This document shows positions 35,545-47,720 of a DNA stretch of 64,000 nucleotides, piece by piece (within the stretch, counting starts at the first letter, position 1; every line of letters begins with the position of its first letter). The position numbers and the translations under genes are program-made. Below the pieces are notes generated by a model, which was not told the origin of the DNA, did no database searches, and saw nothing but the letters and a program-made list of their open reading frames with translations. Source of the DNA: Pyxicephalus adspersus (taxonomy: Eukaryota > Chordata > Amphibia > Anura > Pyxicephalidae). Location of the stretch: NCBI RefSeq assembly GCF_032062135.1, contig NC_092868.1, forward strand, positions 47,250,638-47,314,637, written 5' to 3'.

Positions 35545-36880
35545 TTATTGTTAGATGTATGCTCAGTCTGGCAACGATCAGGGATTTTTAACCATTCTTC
35601 TACCTTGCATTGCCCAGATTTCCACAAAATCTAAATATAATCAATAAGAGCCTGATAAGGTTAAAAGCTCTGATTGTCTGCAGCTCCCGCCCATGCTTAA
35701 TCAATGAAAAGAACTTTCAAGGCTCAAATTATTTTTCAGTCAATTGACCAAGTCCAAGTTTTTAAAAGATTTTTTTATAGAATTAAATGTTAAATCTATT
35801 AAGGTGGCATAGTGTATGTCTAGAGGGTATTTCCTCTAACTTTATATAGATATCCTCTCATCTTCTGTTGAGTCTTCAAAACAACAAGAGTGAAGGAAAA
35901 TCAACCTAATTAGACACATGGCATGAATTAAATGACAGGGCTTTAAACCATTTCCTTGTAATAAAAACAAAAGAAAATAATAGGTAAATAAAGATTATTA
36001 TTAGAATGAAAACACCTCTTCTCCCTCCCCTATTTCTGACAATGATTGGAGATGGGCTAGCACCCCACAATAGGCAGCCCAGCCCAGTAAGTTTCTACTA
36101 GCTGCCATGTTCCATGATGTGGTCACTGATTCTGCAGTAGTCTCCACTTGAAGATTTCCCTCTATTACAGCCTAAGTCATGACATAAACATTGGATTACT
36201 TACCACTTTCCATCCTATGACTGAGGTTATCATAATAGCTGGGTGACTTCTTCCAGCAGGGTCACAGACACCTATACAAACCAATAGGAATTCTAACCGT
36301 CACCATTGACTTTAGACCAACTTTAAGCAACTTAACATGTTAAAATATGTTTTTCAAGTCTGTGTAAGTGACAGATTGGAGATATGAGTTAATTTTCCAT
36401 CAGCCTCCAGAGTAAGGTGTGCCCCCCCCTAGAGTAATAAAGTGGATGATATTACATACAGGGGCGGAGGAGGAGCTGTGAATGTATGTATGAGCAGACT
36501 GAGCTAATGGCACATCACAGCTTGCTCGGTTTCATACTTCATCTAAATACATTTTTTAAAATCAAGGACAGATGTTCCTTCTCGTCACAGTCTTCTCAGC
36601 AATATGTGTTTATTATATTAGAATATATTTAAAGGTCTACTCTGCCTAAAGATAAAAGTAAAAGAAGTGTGGGTGCAGATTTAATTATCTTTTCATTCAT
36701 GCATGCCAATGAAAGCAATTAAATAATGTGGTCTTATTATAAGGACTGTAAGTGGGCAATAAATACATAAATGCAAGGCCGTGGAGTGAGTAAAATAAAA
36801 CACAAGTACATTTTAATAAAATTTTCACTAATTATGCACAAATGCACATGCACACGCCGACCTCCAATTTCCCCCTCCAT
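35545..36880. other. Unassigned non-coding sequence
   Basis: A+T-rich with no supported gene or repeat. Confidence 0.45.
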
Positions 36881-37120
36881 AGTTGCATACTTATCGAGAT
36901 CCGAAGGGCCAAGATCCAAGATTTCTTTACATCGCACCACCACAGGTCCTCACTTTTTTTGGGCCTGTGCAGTACGGCCCCAGGGACTTTTATAGGTCTC
37001 ATCCATGGAAATCTATAGAGCTGTTCTGCACAGGTGCCAGCTGGATAAATCACTTACAACAGTAGAGTTTAAGGGAGTGCCAGACAGTGGCTCTTCGGAT
37101 CTTGGTAAGTACGCAGCAGT
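36881..37120. mobile_element. MITE with ~30-bp inverted ends
   Basis: The left end agttgcatacttatcgaga, then tccgaaggg, pairs with the right end, which in reverse complement reads actgctgcgtacttaccaag, then atccgaagag. The four overlapping frames 36737-37065 arise from this element and its flank and carry no domain. Confidence 0.6.
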
Positions 37121-39143
37121 GGAGGGGCAGGGTGAGTTTGGTTAGGTCAGTGTAAAGAAGAAGGAATGGGTGAAAGTGAATTTATTCTTTGAAGTGTAAG
37201 TATAGCCAAACCATTTCATTTTAGTTTTAGATAGAGTAGGGAAAGTTTAAAAAAGTCATGTTTCTTTACTGTGTGCATAATGAAGAGATTCACCCTCTCC
37301 ATTTGCGCTGTTGACCATTGTCATTGGGAAAGAGAATAATGTGAAAATTCGAAATAGGAGAACAGAAAATGAGGGGAATCTTCTAAAGAGGACACTTTTG
37401 CTTTCTGTCTAAGTGTGTGCAGAAAAGGGAACAAAATAAAAAAGTTGCCCTAGGGGATTGTAACCCCTCCAACTCCCACACATACACAATTTATTTCTTT
37501 CCACAACAACTTGATTTCAATTTATTTATAGTATAAAATAAATTAGGAATTTGGCCTGGTCTACTGGCTTTATTCTTTATTCACCTGAACCCCAGAATCA
37601 TGGCTAACATTTGACCCAACTGAGACATAAAATAGTCCTACAGGTGAAATCCACAGACTGAAGTAAATACTGCAGCAACAGCTGGCTTTGTTATTGTATC
37701 TTTTAATTGACTATTCATGTTTATCTTGCTTTGTATTGACTTGTGCTGTAAATATGGCCAACATTGTCATTTATCCTAATCAAATTTAAAGGAAGTGAAG
37801 CTGTTTTTGTTATATAAAAATAGTCCTTCATTAACATTTCAGCCAGCCAAGACCAAAATAGCACACCTGTACAATATTTTGTGTAGAAAGGGATGTGGGT
37901 ATTATAAGAAAGCACCAAATATCGTATTATTATTAGGATAATAAACCCAAGTCAAAGGCATTGTTATACCGGGGAAACCCCAGTCCTTACCTTTACGTAA
38001 TGATACAGATGGCTGCTCTTTTAAAACCAAGGCTTCCATGACAAATGAAGCGACACATATTTGTTTGTTCAGCTTTGGTCTGGACTGTTTATATACACAA
38101 TGACATAAACAGGGAGGAGTAATGGTGTCTATAATAACCATAGGTAATCAGGGGCTATGTCAGTCTTCTGGGAAACAAGTCCAAACTTCTGGTAAAGGCA
38201 GTGGTTTGAGTGGTGGCCACCAGTCCTGGAGGCGTAGATGGACTTCCTGGGTTCCTGTTTTTCAGCACTCAAGTTGAGTGATCCAAACATGAACCAAGAA
38301 AAGATGTTGATTACTGTCATTGAGAAGGATTGCAAGTTTCCTCTCTTCATGTGCCTAGACACGAACAGTGACTGCATACAATAAGTAAGGTTAAAGGTCC
38401 AGTATAATGCTATGTGCCTTATGAAGGATGACAAGAAGGTGGTGTACACTCAGTTGGAATGGTGATTAGTCAACATACTCATGTCGTTCTCTAAAAACAA
38501 AATGTTGTATGTATTCACATTTATTAATAATGTTATAAAATTGTGTGCCAATGACTTGACGAGTGCCTGTGTTCACCATGAATGCCAGAGGGGCAAACAA
38601 AACATCAACAACCCAATTAAGGCTAAGAACCACAAGTAAATGTTGCCAGGGGGCATACTAACCACAAATAAAGCGGTAACATATATATAGAACATTGAAG
38701 TTGTTCCCTGGGGGTCATGAAGGTCAGTGTCTGTACCCCAACCCTACATTAAACAGACCCTAAGCCCATGTCCAAATCTTACACCCCAATCAGGTTGTAA
38801 GTTTTACATAAACATCCTTTACTCTTAAAATCTGCAGAGCCCTTAAAGGAGAACCTAACCCAAAAATTAATGACCAGGCAGGTTTTTTTTATGAGAGGAG
38901 GGACTGGTGATGTACACTCACCCCTCCTCATTCCCTCACAGGCAAAATGGAATCTTTTTTCTTCACCTCATCCTTGTTTCTAACCTTAGCCATCTAGATT
39001 GGCTGGGATGGGATGCAGTTCCCTAAGTCCCATGGAAGTTCCTTCAGTTTCTAAGGTGCAGAGAAAGCTGGGATACTCTGGGTAACCTACCTCCTACATA
39101 TGGTTTTGTGACAGAATAAGACAGTGATCAGGCAGTTAAGAAT
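37121..39143. other. Unassigned sequence with repeat-like fragments
   Basis: The segment 38846-38930 (taaaggagaacctaaccc, gaccaggcaggt) resembles frog repeat text shared with 7811-7870. The minus-strand frame 38129-38449 has no domain. No gene is supported. Confidence 0.4.
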
Positions 39144-39430
39144 GGGCATCACGGTGGCTCAGAGGTTAGCACTCTGGTCTTTGTAGCATTGAGTCCTAGG
39201 TATCGAATTGCAGCCAGGACACTATCTGCATGGAGTTTGCAGGTTTTCCCTGTGTTTGCGTGGGTTTCCTCCAGGTACACGGACTCCCTACCATAATTCA
39301 AAAGCATGCAGTTCGGTTAATTGGTTTACCCCTAAAAAATTGACCTCAGATGGTAATAATGACATATGACTATGGTAGGGACATTAGATTGTGAGCCCCT
39401 TTGAGGGACAGCTAGTGACATGACTATGGG
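39144..39430 (+). mobile_element. tRNA-like SINE, plus copy
   Basis: The head has an A-box-like tggctcagaggttagcac and a decayed B-box (ggtatcgaattgc, canonical ggttcgaatcc). The body is the vertebrate SINE body atctgcatggagtttgcag, then tgtttgcgtgggtttcctc, acatgcag and attagattgtgagcccc. The tail is cut after gacatgactatgg. It is an RNA polymerase III-type retroelement, not a tRNA gene. The other copies are at 49803-50022 and 60876-61067. Confidence 0.85.
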
Positions 39431-39569
39431 TTTTGTGGACATCCCCTGTCCCTTTCTGCTATAGAACCCTGCGTGGTCCCAAATATTGAAAGCAGAATTT
39501 TTCTCTGTTTTAACCAGTTCAACACTTACACCTGTCAATCTTTAACTTCCCTGTTTACAATGACAGAAA

Positions 39570-39727
39570 CATTTTGACATAAAACAGCAAAACCCCCTCA
39601 TGATTCCCTCAAACATTCCCTCATGGAAATCTTCCAGGTCCATGTGTTTCAGCAACAGTAATTGAATGCCACAGAGCAATGTTTGAGGGAATGGCAGATG
39701 CCCTGTTTTATAAAAAGAACCCCTTTA
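39570..39727. mobile_element. Palindromic MITE, copy 1 (family B)
   Basis: The inner arms gattccctcaaacatt and aatgtttgagggaatg pair. The centre ccaggtccatgtgtttcag, then cagtaattga, is shared with 39885-40026. The outer arms cataaaacag and ctgttttata also pair. Confidence 0.65.
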
Positions 39728-39884
39728 CCAAATCATAGTGAACAAATTTACATGTAATTCATTTTTTTTTAATTTTGCACATTTCAAAGATGAAAAAAAA
39801 ACAGTAGCAAAATATTAGTTAAGGAAAGATGAGGGAGAATGGAATATAAAGGACTGGTAAGGGTTTCTGATTACTAATACTAAG

Positions 39885-40026
39885 AGGTTGATTTATAAAG
39901 CAGAAAATCTGACATTCACTAAAACATTTTCTGGTAGATAATCCTCCAGATCCATGTGTTTCAATGGCAGTAATTGATTTTCCCCCAGGGAATGTTTTCA
40001 ATTTGCTGCTTTATAAATAAACCCCC
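39885..40026. mobile_element. Palindromic MITE, copy 2 (family B)
   Basis: The left arm aggttgatttataaagcag pairs with the right arm, which in reverse complement reads aggggtttatttataaagca after one extra g. The centre ccagatccatgtgtttca, then cagtaattga, matches copy 1. The two copies lie about 160 bp apart in the same orientation. Confidence 0.75.
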
Positions 40027-40424
40027 TAAAGGATTGAATAGGAATTAAATGTATTTTTTTCACATGAAAGTCTGATATAACAGACATTATATGCACATCA
40101 AAGATCACCCCTCTTTAAACTCACCTCTGCTATAAATGAATCAAAGAGGTTACAATGTAGTAATAATAACATTGCTACATTGTAACTCTTTTAGACATTG
40201 CAGAGCTGTACTGTGAGTGTCAGTTTACACAGAAACAGAAATATCAGCTGTTGAGTAAATGACATATAACAAAATGACAGCTAGGAATTGCTGGTAAATA
40301 CTGATGAAGAACTATGTTGATGGATGACAGGTTGGGGGTTTTACATTCTTTCAAAGTATTTAGATTTAGATGGGACTTTAGAAGTTCATACCTGGTTAAA
40401 GAAGATCAAACTGCTAACTGGATG

Positions 40425-41300
40425 ACTTTAAAGTGGAAATTAAGTTCAGCTTTTACAGATCAGGCAGGTCATTATTACAGAAAGTGACAGGCGATGTCCC
40501 TTCAGCAATAACAGGATCCCACCAGGTTTTAAGCGATCGGTCGCCAACCGGTGGTCCACAGAAAAATTTGGATATTATTTGCAATTTTTATGTTTTAATA
40601 ATAATAAAGCAAAACTAATATTTTAATAAATTCTTATATTGTAAATGACAATTTTCGCCTTTATATTGCACTAAATTCACAAACTGTGAATTAGAGACTG
40701 AAAAACAAGGGAGGCGCAGCGTGACAATCACCTCGCTCCGCAAATACCGATTCTCATCCGATTGTTTTTTTTCTTCTCAGATGCTCTTTTAGGTAAGTTT
40801 GACCATAAGTGTGTATTTTCTTTAACTGTTATATTTAATGGAATCAAATAGTTTGACTTTGATAACTATGATTTCTTGTTTGGTCTTAGATTTGAATGAA
40901 ATAAACCCATAATGAGTGAGAAAAAAATGCAACTAAAAAAAATGCAACCAATAATAATAGTAACAATAGTAATACTTTACTTGACCGTGAGCTGATCAAT
41001 AAATCAGAGCCTTCACAGTCCTCGTCAGGAAGCATTAGGATGACCATATTTTTACAAATATATTTATCTTTTTTTTCAAATTGATATTAATGGTCCGAGG
41101 GATTTAAATTAATGAATTTAATGGTCCAAAAGGTTGGCAACTACTGTTTTAATCCCAGTTTCCACTCCTTGTGCTGAGGGATGAATGAACTTTCACCTGC
41201 ACGGAAGGTATGCCATCCCAGCACAGCCAATCAAGTTAACCAAAGATCATCCGAAGGAGGAAAAAAAGGAAGATGGTGACGCCCTGCAATGGAACAGTTG
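40425..41300. repeat. Older dispersed repeat split by the hAT copy
   Basis: The left part (40425-40533) has the frog repeat phrase gcgatgtcccttcagcaat. The right part (41146-41300) ends in the phrase shared with 28776-28850. The hAT element at 40534-41145 sits between them with a target duplication, so the host repeat is older than that insertion. Confidence 0.5.
40534..41145 (+). mobile_element. Non-autonomous hAT element, copy A
   Basis: The left end cgatcggtcgccaaccggtg and the right end, in reverse complement agtagttgccaacc, are the inverted ends. The 8-bp flanks gttttaag (40526-40533) and gttttaat (41146-41153) agree at seven of eight positions. Internally it aligns over its length with copy B at 56662-57410. 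It keeps a donor-like tttaggtaagt (about 40787), an acceptor-like ttggtcttag (about 40880-40889) and ATG AGT GAG AAA at 40912, the probable start of the transposase reading frame. This frame stops after 27 codons, and most of the transposase is deleted. Confidence 0.88.
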
Positions 41301-41679
41301 CACAGCTTTAAGTTTGCTAAAGAACTGTGTGTCATGGATTCCTATAGCATTGGCTGCACATTATTGCTCTGGACTGGCTTCCAGATAATGGCACAGCTTC
41401 CAATCACATTATCACCTTTGTTGATTATACACATTATGCACAGATACTATAACATTCTATTCTCCAGGCAGCCAAGGCTCTCTTGGAGCCAATATTGAAT
41501 ACTTTTTATTTTCAGCACAACAGTCATCCATGTCTGGTACTGAATCCACTGGATACAATTTTAAACAAAAGGGCAAAAAAATCAAACTTGTGCTTAATAC
41601 ACAGATGTGTCAGAAGGGCCGTGTATTGGACTAAAAATAAGATCCTCGCTTCCTGAGAAACTATTCTTAGGTTTGTGTG
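41301..41679. other. Unassigned sequence
   Basis: No supported feature is visible. Confidence 0.4.
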
Positions 41680-41960
41680 GCCAACGTCAGCGATGACAGC
41701 TGCTCGCCTTTATTTTAGCTGGCAGGTGTAATTACAGCAGTGGGAAATCATAATTCTGGTTTATCTTACCAAATATGGAGAGAACGCATTTTAATTAGGT
41801 CTGAAAGAAAACATTGATTTGCTCAAAATGAACTACGAAATTGCATAGAAAGTATTTTTAGTATAAGATTCAGTTTGGCACAGCTGTAAAATAATGTGCT
41901 GTTCCATGGCTTGGTTGTTTAATTACAAATTGCCAATCTAGTGCATTTTCATATAAAAGG
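41680..41960. promoter_or_regulatory. Candidate conserved regulatory block
   Basis: The sequence is complex and non-repetitive. It holds TGACAGCTG at 41695 (a MEIS/TGIF-type TGACAG overlapping an E-box CAGCTG), CAGGTG at 41723 and TAATTA at 41729 within 40 bp. Such clustering is common in vertebrate developmental enhancers. I made no alignment, so conservation is a guess. Confidence 0.3.
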
Positions 41961-43299
41961 AAACATAGGGAAGGATTCAAGTGGAACAAAGGCTTCTCAT
42001 TGAAACAAAATACATGCTGCAACTTTTATTTATAGGTACATCTGCATTTATCATTTTCCCTGTCAAAATCTCACCTGCAAGTGAATCTTCCTGTGATGGT
42101 GTGGCAACAATGCTACACTGCTCTGGAATTTGGAGCAGAGTTGTCACTAGGATGTACAGTGGGAGGAGAATATGTTGAAGGGGTGTGGCTATCAGCATAG
42201 TCACTGCTGATTCACAGGCCTGTAGCTTGTCAATCAGCATCTGGCCACACCTATTCCTACCCACTGCTTTCTGAATGGACAGCACTGACCCCTCCCACTG
42301 TGATCTGCAGTGTCTGGGTGGGGAAGCATACAAGATACAAAACAAGGAAGGATTTGGATCAGTCAGGGAAGATAAAGTAAGATTCTTGTTTATTATATTA
42401 ATCTTTGCATCACGTATCACCTGGATTTGGTGCTTGTTTAGACTGTTATTTAGACTTGATTTTTTTAGATATTTTTATATGCTGGAAAAACTTTTAATTT
42501 TAGCTTTCATAAAAATATAGAAGGTATGACTGTTATTCTGTCTGTATCTCTTTGCATGTATTATTCTCACTTTCTATTTCAGTGTTTCAGGGACAGGAAA
42601 TGGAGGGGAAATCCCCAAACTAGATAACAATAAACAACAATCTGTGGTTTCATTTCTTCCATACTTGATTGTTGTATATGTCCCAGTGAGAGATTTCTCC
42701 TCTACTTCATGTCCCTATAATAGCACAGGAAGCAGGGGTACAGTTTTGTAAAGGAGAGCAAATAGCATAAGCTATAAGCAGGGGACATGAACTAAGGGCA
42801 TGGCAAACCTCTGCAAAGAGGCTGCTGCTTCCCTACAGATATCATGGGCACCATTGTGCAACTGCTGGCAGGGAACAGGCATCACACTGTGGCTACTTTG
42901 CAAAGAAGGAGAACAAAGACATGGAACTTCTTTTTTATGCAGCTAGAATTTTTAATATTTTGCTCATTTAAACTGGACTTTATATCTGCAGTTCACTAAA
43001 ATAGTGCTTGGTGATAATGCCATGAAAGTCATAGAATAAGCACTTTCTTTTATAGAATGATAAAGTTTTGCCCTTGTGTCCCTGTTGTTCTTGTATTATC
43101 ACACAGCCATACATTCTCCCAGTGAAGGCCATAGCCAGAATGCATGTAGACCATCAAACGCAAAAAAAAAGACGTAAAACATCAAAAGCAAAAAAAAAAT
43201 TTTTGCAAAAAACAATAATTGGGGTTGAGACAAATTTCTTTTGTGAACTAAATGCAATTTGTGTAGGTTTTACATCTCCTGAAGATTCATTATGCCATT
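41961..43299. other. Unassigned sequence with partial repeats
   Basis: The minus-strand frame 41977-42420 (147 codons) has no domain and overlaps plus frames. The phrase cagggacaggaaatggagg near 42590 recalls a frog repeat. Confidence 0.4.
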
Positions 43300-43660
43300 G
43301 ACATTTCATGTTCAGACGGTTTTCCGTTTAGAGATTGGCACCTACACAAGATGGCCTCCCAGATGCTAAGCTCCTGGAACAAAGTAATAAACTTTCATTC
43401 ATGTCGGGGATATTTTATAGCCCTTTGCAGGAGGACGGACACATTCCGGGAGCCTCATTGTGTAGCCCTGCAGATCGGTGCCAGAGACAATTGTATAAGC
43501 TTCCAGGCTTTGCCAAAGCCTCCCGTTGTGTTGTTGGGAAATTCGCTATTCTTCAGGAAGTTGTATGTATTGCTTAGCAGTCTGCATCCCGCACATCAGA
43601 AATGTTTGCTACACTTAGTTGAAGTGCATGAACTCTTCAGTGAGTGGGCTGACAATGGCC
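43300..43660. promoter_or_regulatory. Low-confidence unique block
   Basis: A complex, slightly GC-richer stretch without repeat structure (for example aagatggcctcccagatg). Two plus frames (43335-43577, 43351-43671) overlap in different phases, which argues against coding. It is listed only as a candidate conserved non-coding block. Confidence 0.2.
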
Positions 43661-45214
43661 CAATTATATAGATCTCCCACAGGCCAACTCAGTTTAAACA
43701 GGTGTAACATTTTAAATAGGCTTTTGTAACTGCCTCCCCTACATATTCTTCCACTTTCAATGTCCCAGGCTTCATTATGAAAAATGTATTGTTTGAAGCA
43801 TGCTTCACTCACACAGTTAAAGTAAGCAAAATCTTTTATTAGAAAAAGGAACAAAAACATATGCCCACTTTCACAAGTGTTTGCCAAGTTTTGTCAAAGT
43901 TTGTTGGGCTCAACAAGTTTCTATGAGATGGGCCAAATAGTATGGAGGCTTAGTTAATAGAAATGGAAACTTATTAGCAAATATATTTATACAACAGACT
44001 CCGACAACCATAAATTAGGAGTAAACGATAATTAAAATTTTAAATTCCACAAAATATTACATAAATTTTGATATTTTGTCAAATTTTGGCCAGCTTGTCA
44101 AAATATATTGACGTCAAAGGGGAAGTTAAAAAGGGCTTTCCTTTATATGAAAGGTCCATCTACATATTCCTCTTTCTACTATTACACAAAAAAAAACTCA
44201 CCCCTGTCTGTTGCCAATGGTACCTAGGAAATGGTGACAGCACCTTATGGAAAAATTCTACCATTTAAAGAGTAGATAAAATCACATGGGAAGATCCTCT
44301 AGCAACAGGAGCATGGCCTGGAGGAGGGGAACAAGGGATATTTCTGTACTGTACCCTGATAAAAAATCCTAGCTTTTGCAATCACGGAACTTTTAGATAT
44401 GAAGTTGGGGAACCCAGAAAATGTACCTAGTATGGTGCCCAGAATTTTCTAATGGTAGCCCCGGTCATGAGTTTCTTTTTGCATTATTTTTTTATCCTTG
44501 GACCTGATTCCTGATGAATGCAGAGAAGAGAAACTCTAGTGAGAAGATGCTCAGGTCACTGATGACACTGCTACTTTTGCAAGGCTAACATTAAAATTGC
44601 AAAGGCAAATGGTGCACATAAAGTGGACCCTAGTGGGTCCTGAGGAGTATTGCTGAATGAAAGTTTTTGTGCCAGCTTTAATCTTTTTCCTCTCTATCCT
44701 AGTTGGAGCTGGGATTCAATGTCAGTACATTTCTAAAATTCTAATTTATTCTACCTTTATATAATCATTTAAGTTTCATCTAAAAGCATCAAAATATTTT
44801 TTAATAAATCATTTTCACACTTTTTTTTACAGATCTATTCATCTGACCTAAAATAGAGAGAGGGTAAAAAAGGACAGACAAAAGAAGGGACTATTAAAAA
44901 AAAAAAAAAAAAAAAATATCACTGTCGCAGAAATAACATGTATTAATTATGCCCTTCTGCAAAGAAGACATTTGATAATTTTCTCTACCAATGCCTTCAA
45001 CAGTTAAAATATATGGAATATAGAACAGATATAGGAGAGTGTTGAATGACTGTGCCCTGTAGTGTCATAGAGGCCAGTGATGAAGGACCAAAGGACCAGG
45101 AATTTGACCCTTCTGAAAGTGTTGGATCTAAAAGATTCATTAAACAGCACTTTCAATGCTATATACCAGTGATTGCTAAAATGGGCAGCAGGACACTTGA
45201 GTAATACATATATT
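43661..45214. other. Unassigned A+T-rich sequence
   Basis: A run of 21 A lies at 44896-44916. It is not preceded by an exon-like or SINE-like sequence that I recognise, so I do not call a processed pseudogene. Confidence 0.45.
44896..44916 (+). repeat. Poly(A) run
   Basis: Twenty-one consecutive A, a simple repeat. Confidence 0.95.
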
Positions 45215-45439
45215 GGGCCTGATTTATTAAAATTCTGCAAGACTGGAGCAGATAGACTATCATGGGAAACACTGGGTGATCCAGCAAACCTGAAATTGGT
45301 TTCTTAAAAATAATTTGTTATTAGTTGGCAAATGTTTTTAATCCTGGGCCAGATCCATTCTAGGTTCGCTGGATCACCCATGTTCTCCAATGATAGTCTT
45401 ATTTCCTCCATTCTTAAGGAGCTTTAATAAATCAGGTTC
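45215..45439. mobile_element. Palindromic foldback element, copy 10 (family A)
   Basis: A full-length copy from gggcctgatttattaaaat to ttaataaatcaggtt, of the 'gatagactatcatggg' subfamily like copy 5. Confidence 0.85.
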
Positions 45440-46849
45440 ATTGTTTGTAAGCATTTTTTTTTAAATGTTGCAGGGTCTATTAAACAAAATTTGCTTTGGA
45501 AAAAAAACACATGGATTTGTTTTCAATCAAAGCCATGGCAATCAATGCTTTGTTATTAATAAAAAGTTTAAATAAATGTAAAAAAAATAGGGATCATTAT
45601 AAAAAAAAAAGGAGTTTACCTCACCCCCAAGATCTATTTAAATCCATTGCAACCATCAAAAAAATCACCTTCATTTCTCCTTTCCAAATGACTCCAATAC
45701 ATTTTGTTATATTGATTTTTTTTTAATAATAAATAATATGTAATAAACAACAAATAATAAAACTTTGTAAATAATATATCAATAAATGTTGTTTTAAGCT
45801 AGTGTATCTTAAAAGTTAATAGTTTTAAAAGAGGAGTAATAAATATTTAGGGACATAGTACAAATGTGTTTGATTCTCAGGCCTGGCTATTATTTATATA
45901 ATATGATAACATTTTGCTGAAACATTTACATTTTAAAATTTACATTATTGAAATTTCAGTAAAAAAGAAAAACTCCCAGTTGTGCTAATCCCCACTTTTT
46001 ACATTTTTTTTCCTTGAAACCTACATAGTAATCCTCATGACTTTGTTTTACTTGAATATGACTTGGAATGGAGTGGAATCCCCAATAATTACATCCTAAT
46101 CTGTTTATGTGTCATCTGACTACACCACATGAAGCACATAATTATCTCAATATTTGTAACATTTTCTCCTGTGAGTAAAAATAGCTGTCATATGTTATTA
46201 GCCTACATGTCTAGAAATAGTTGAGTAGAAAGGATTACATTAAACTTGAATGTACTTGTTGCTATTTGATCCTTTTATCCTGAAGGCTTGACATGAAATT
46301 TCTATAACTTCCGCTGTTTTACTCAGAACATTCCTTGAATGAATCAGAAAATGCCCTAAATTAATCAGGTGCAAATGTATTAAACACGCCTTATCGTGCT
46401 ATAAAAAAAGAAGTTATAAAAAGATGGGTTGAGTCATTGGTGTATCATGGGACAGGAAGATACAAGCTGAGGTCTGAAAATGGTTATTATATCATTGTGT
46501 GTCAAGTGTAAAATTCTAAAATTTAATTAAAGTAAATGGTAAATGATTAAATTTAGAATATCAGAAATACATGATATACCCCTTTAAATTGACGCTTTAG
46601 CATATAGTATAAAAGGTGCATTTGATAAAGTGTGATTGCTTAAATTAAATAAATATAATTTAGTTTACAGTGAGGTTACTATAAAATGTATTTTATGCCA
46701 ACACATTTATTTTAATCTTTAAAAACATTAAAGTTGTTTAGGTAGTTATCTCAGCAGCTCAGCTCCCCCTGTTACCTTTCCATTGCTCCTGCTCTGTATT
46801 TGCTTTGGAGATTAGAAGGCTAAAGAGCTGTGGAATCACTGATAGAACG
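45440..46849. other. A+T-rich sequence with one candidate regulatory patch
   Basis: The segment 46240-46410 (gatccttttatcctgaagg, ccctaaattaatcaggtgc) is complex and carries a homeodomain-like AATTAATC and an E-box CAGGTG. The rest is low-complexity A+T-rich sequence. The frame 45496-45726 is Lys/Ile-rich chance coding. Confidence 0.3.
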
Positions 46850-47550
46850 AAAAAACAGGAAGAGCTGAGTTGCTGAATCACTGCTGGGAGGAGATGAAGG
46901 AAAAGCTGAGTTATAGTTGAGAAGGAAGAACAGAAGAAACTGAGGTGCTTAATTAGTGCTGGAATCTGATCTGCTAAATTATTGGGATGGTAGCAAAAGG
47001 GAAGTGAACTGCTAAGTTACTGCTGGAATGAGAGGAGTGCAGGGGAAGCTGAGCTGCAGAGATGGAGGAGCAGATGCAGGTGCCTACAATATAATTTATA
47101 CAACATAATAATATACCAATATTATTAAACAATATAAATTATTAAATAATATAACAATATAATAATACAACAATGCTGAGAGAGAGTAGGGGAAACTGAG
47201 TGGCTGAAATACCCCTAGGACAGGAAGCAGGGGAAGGTGAGCTGCTAAATTAGTGCTGTGATAGGGTAGTGGGGAGCAGGGGAATCTAAGCTGCCAAGTG
47301 GCTGCTGGAATAGGAGGTTCAGGGGAAGCTGAGCTGCTGAGTTACTGCTGCATGGGAAAATCAGAAGGAGCTGAGCAGCTTGATCAATGCTAGGAGGGGG
47401 AGCAGAAAGAACTGAGCTGCTGAGTTACTGCAGGAATGGGAAGGGTGCAGGGGACGCTGAGCTATTAAGTTGCAGCTGAAAGTGAGGAACATAAAGAACT
47501 AAAGTGCCTAATCATTTCTGGTAGAGGAGGGCAGGAGTAGGGTGAGCTGA
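46850..47550 (+). repeat. Degenerate 40-49-bp tandem array interrupted by an A+T block
   Basis: The core aagctgagctgctgagtt or a variant recurs at about 46862, 46902, 46938, 47193, 47234, 47283, 47327, 47368, 47408, 47455 and 47495, each followed by actgctggaa- and agcagggga-type words. The spacings are mostly 40-49 bp. Between about 47088 and 47172 the array is interrupted by an A+T-only stretch of tataata repeats. Confidence 0.75.
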
Positions 47551-47599
47551 GCTACTACGAGACTGATTTAGATGACTGGATGAACAAAAATCCAAATCC

Positions 47600-47720
47600 C
47601 TAGACAGGTGAAACGGCTTCCATTTATATATTTAATTGGTGCCATTAGCCGTCTGGAATCTAGCTTTAATCCAGACGAAAATGTCAATAATATGTCTTTG
47701 GCAGCTCAACTTTAGTGTTT
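47600..47720. promoter_or_regulatory. Candidate conserved regulatory block
   Basis: A short complex stretch (atttaattggtgccattag, ctagctttaatccagacg) with homeodomain-like TAATTG and TTAATCC motifs directly after the tandem array. Inference from motif density only. Confidence 0.22.

Noticed and set aside
39144..39240. tRNA gene
   Set aside because: A- and B-box-like words belong to the head of a SINE, the cloverleaf is not kept and the SINE body follows.
44896..44916. Poly(A) tail of a processed pseudogene
   Set aside because: No exon-like or retroelement sequence that I recognise precedes it, and no flanking duplication is visible.
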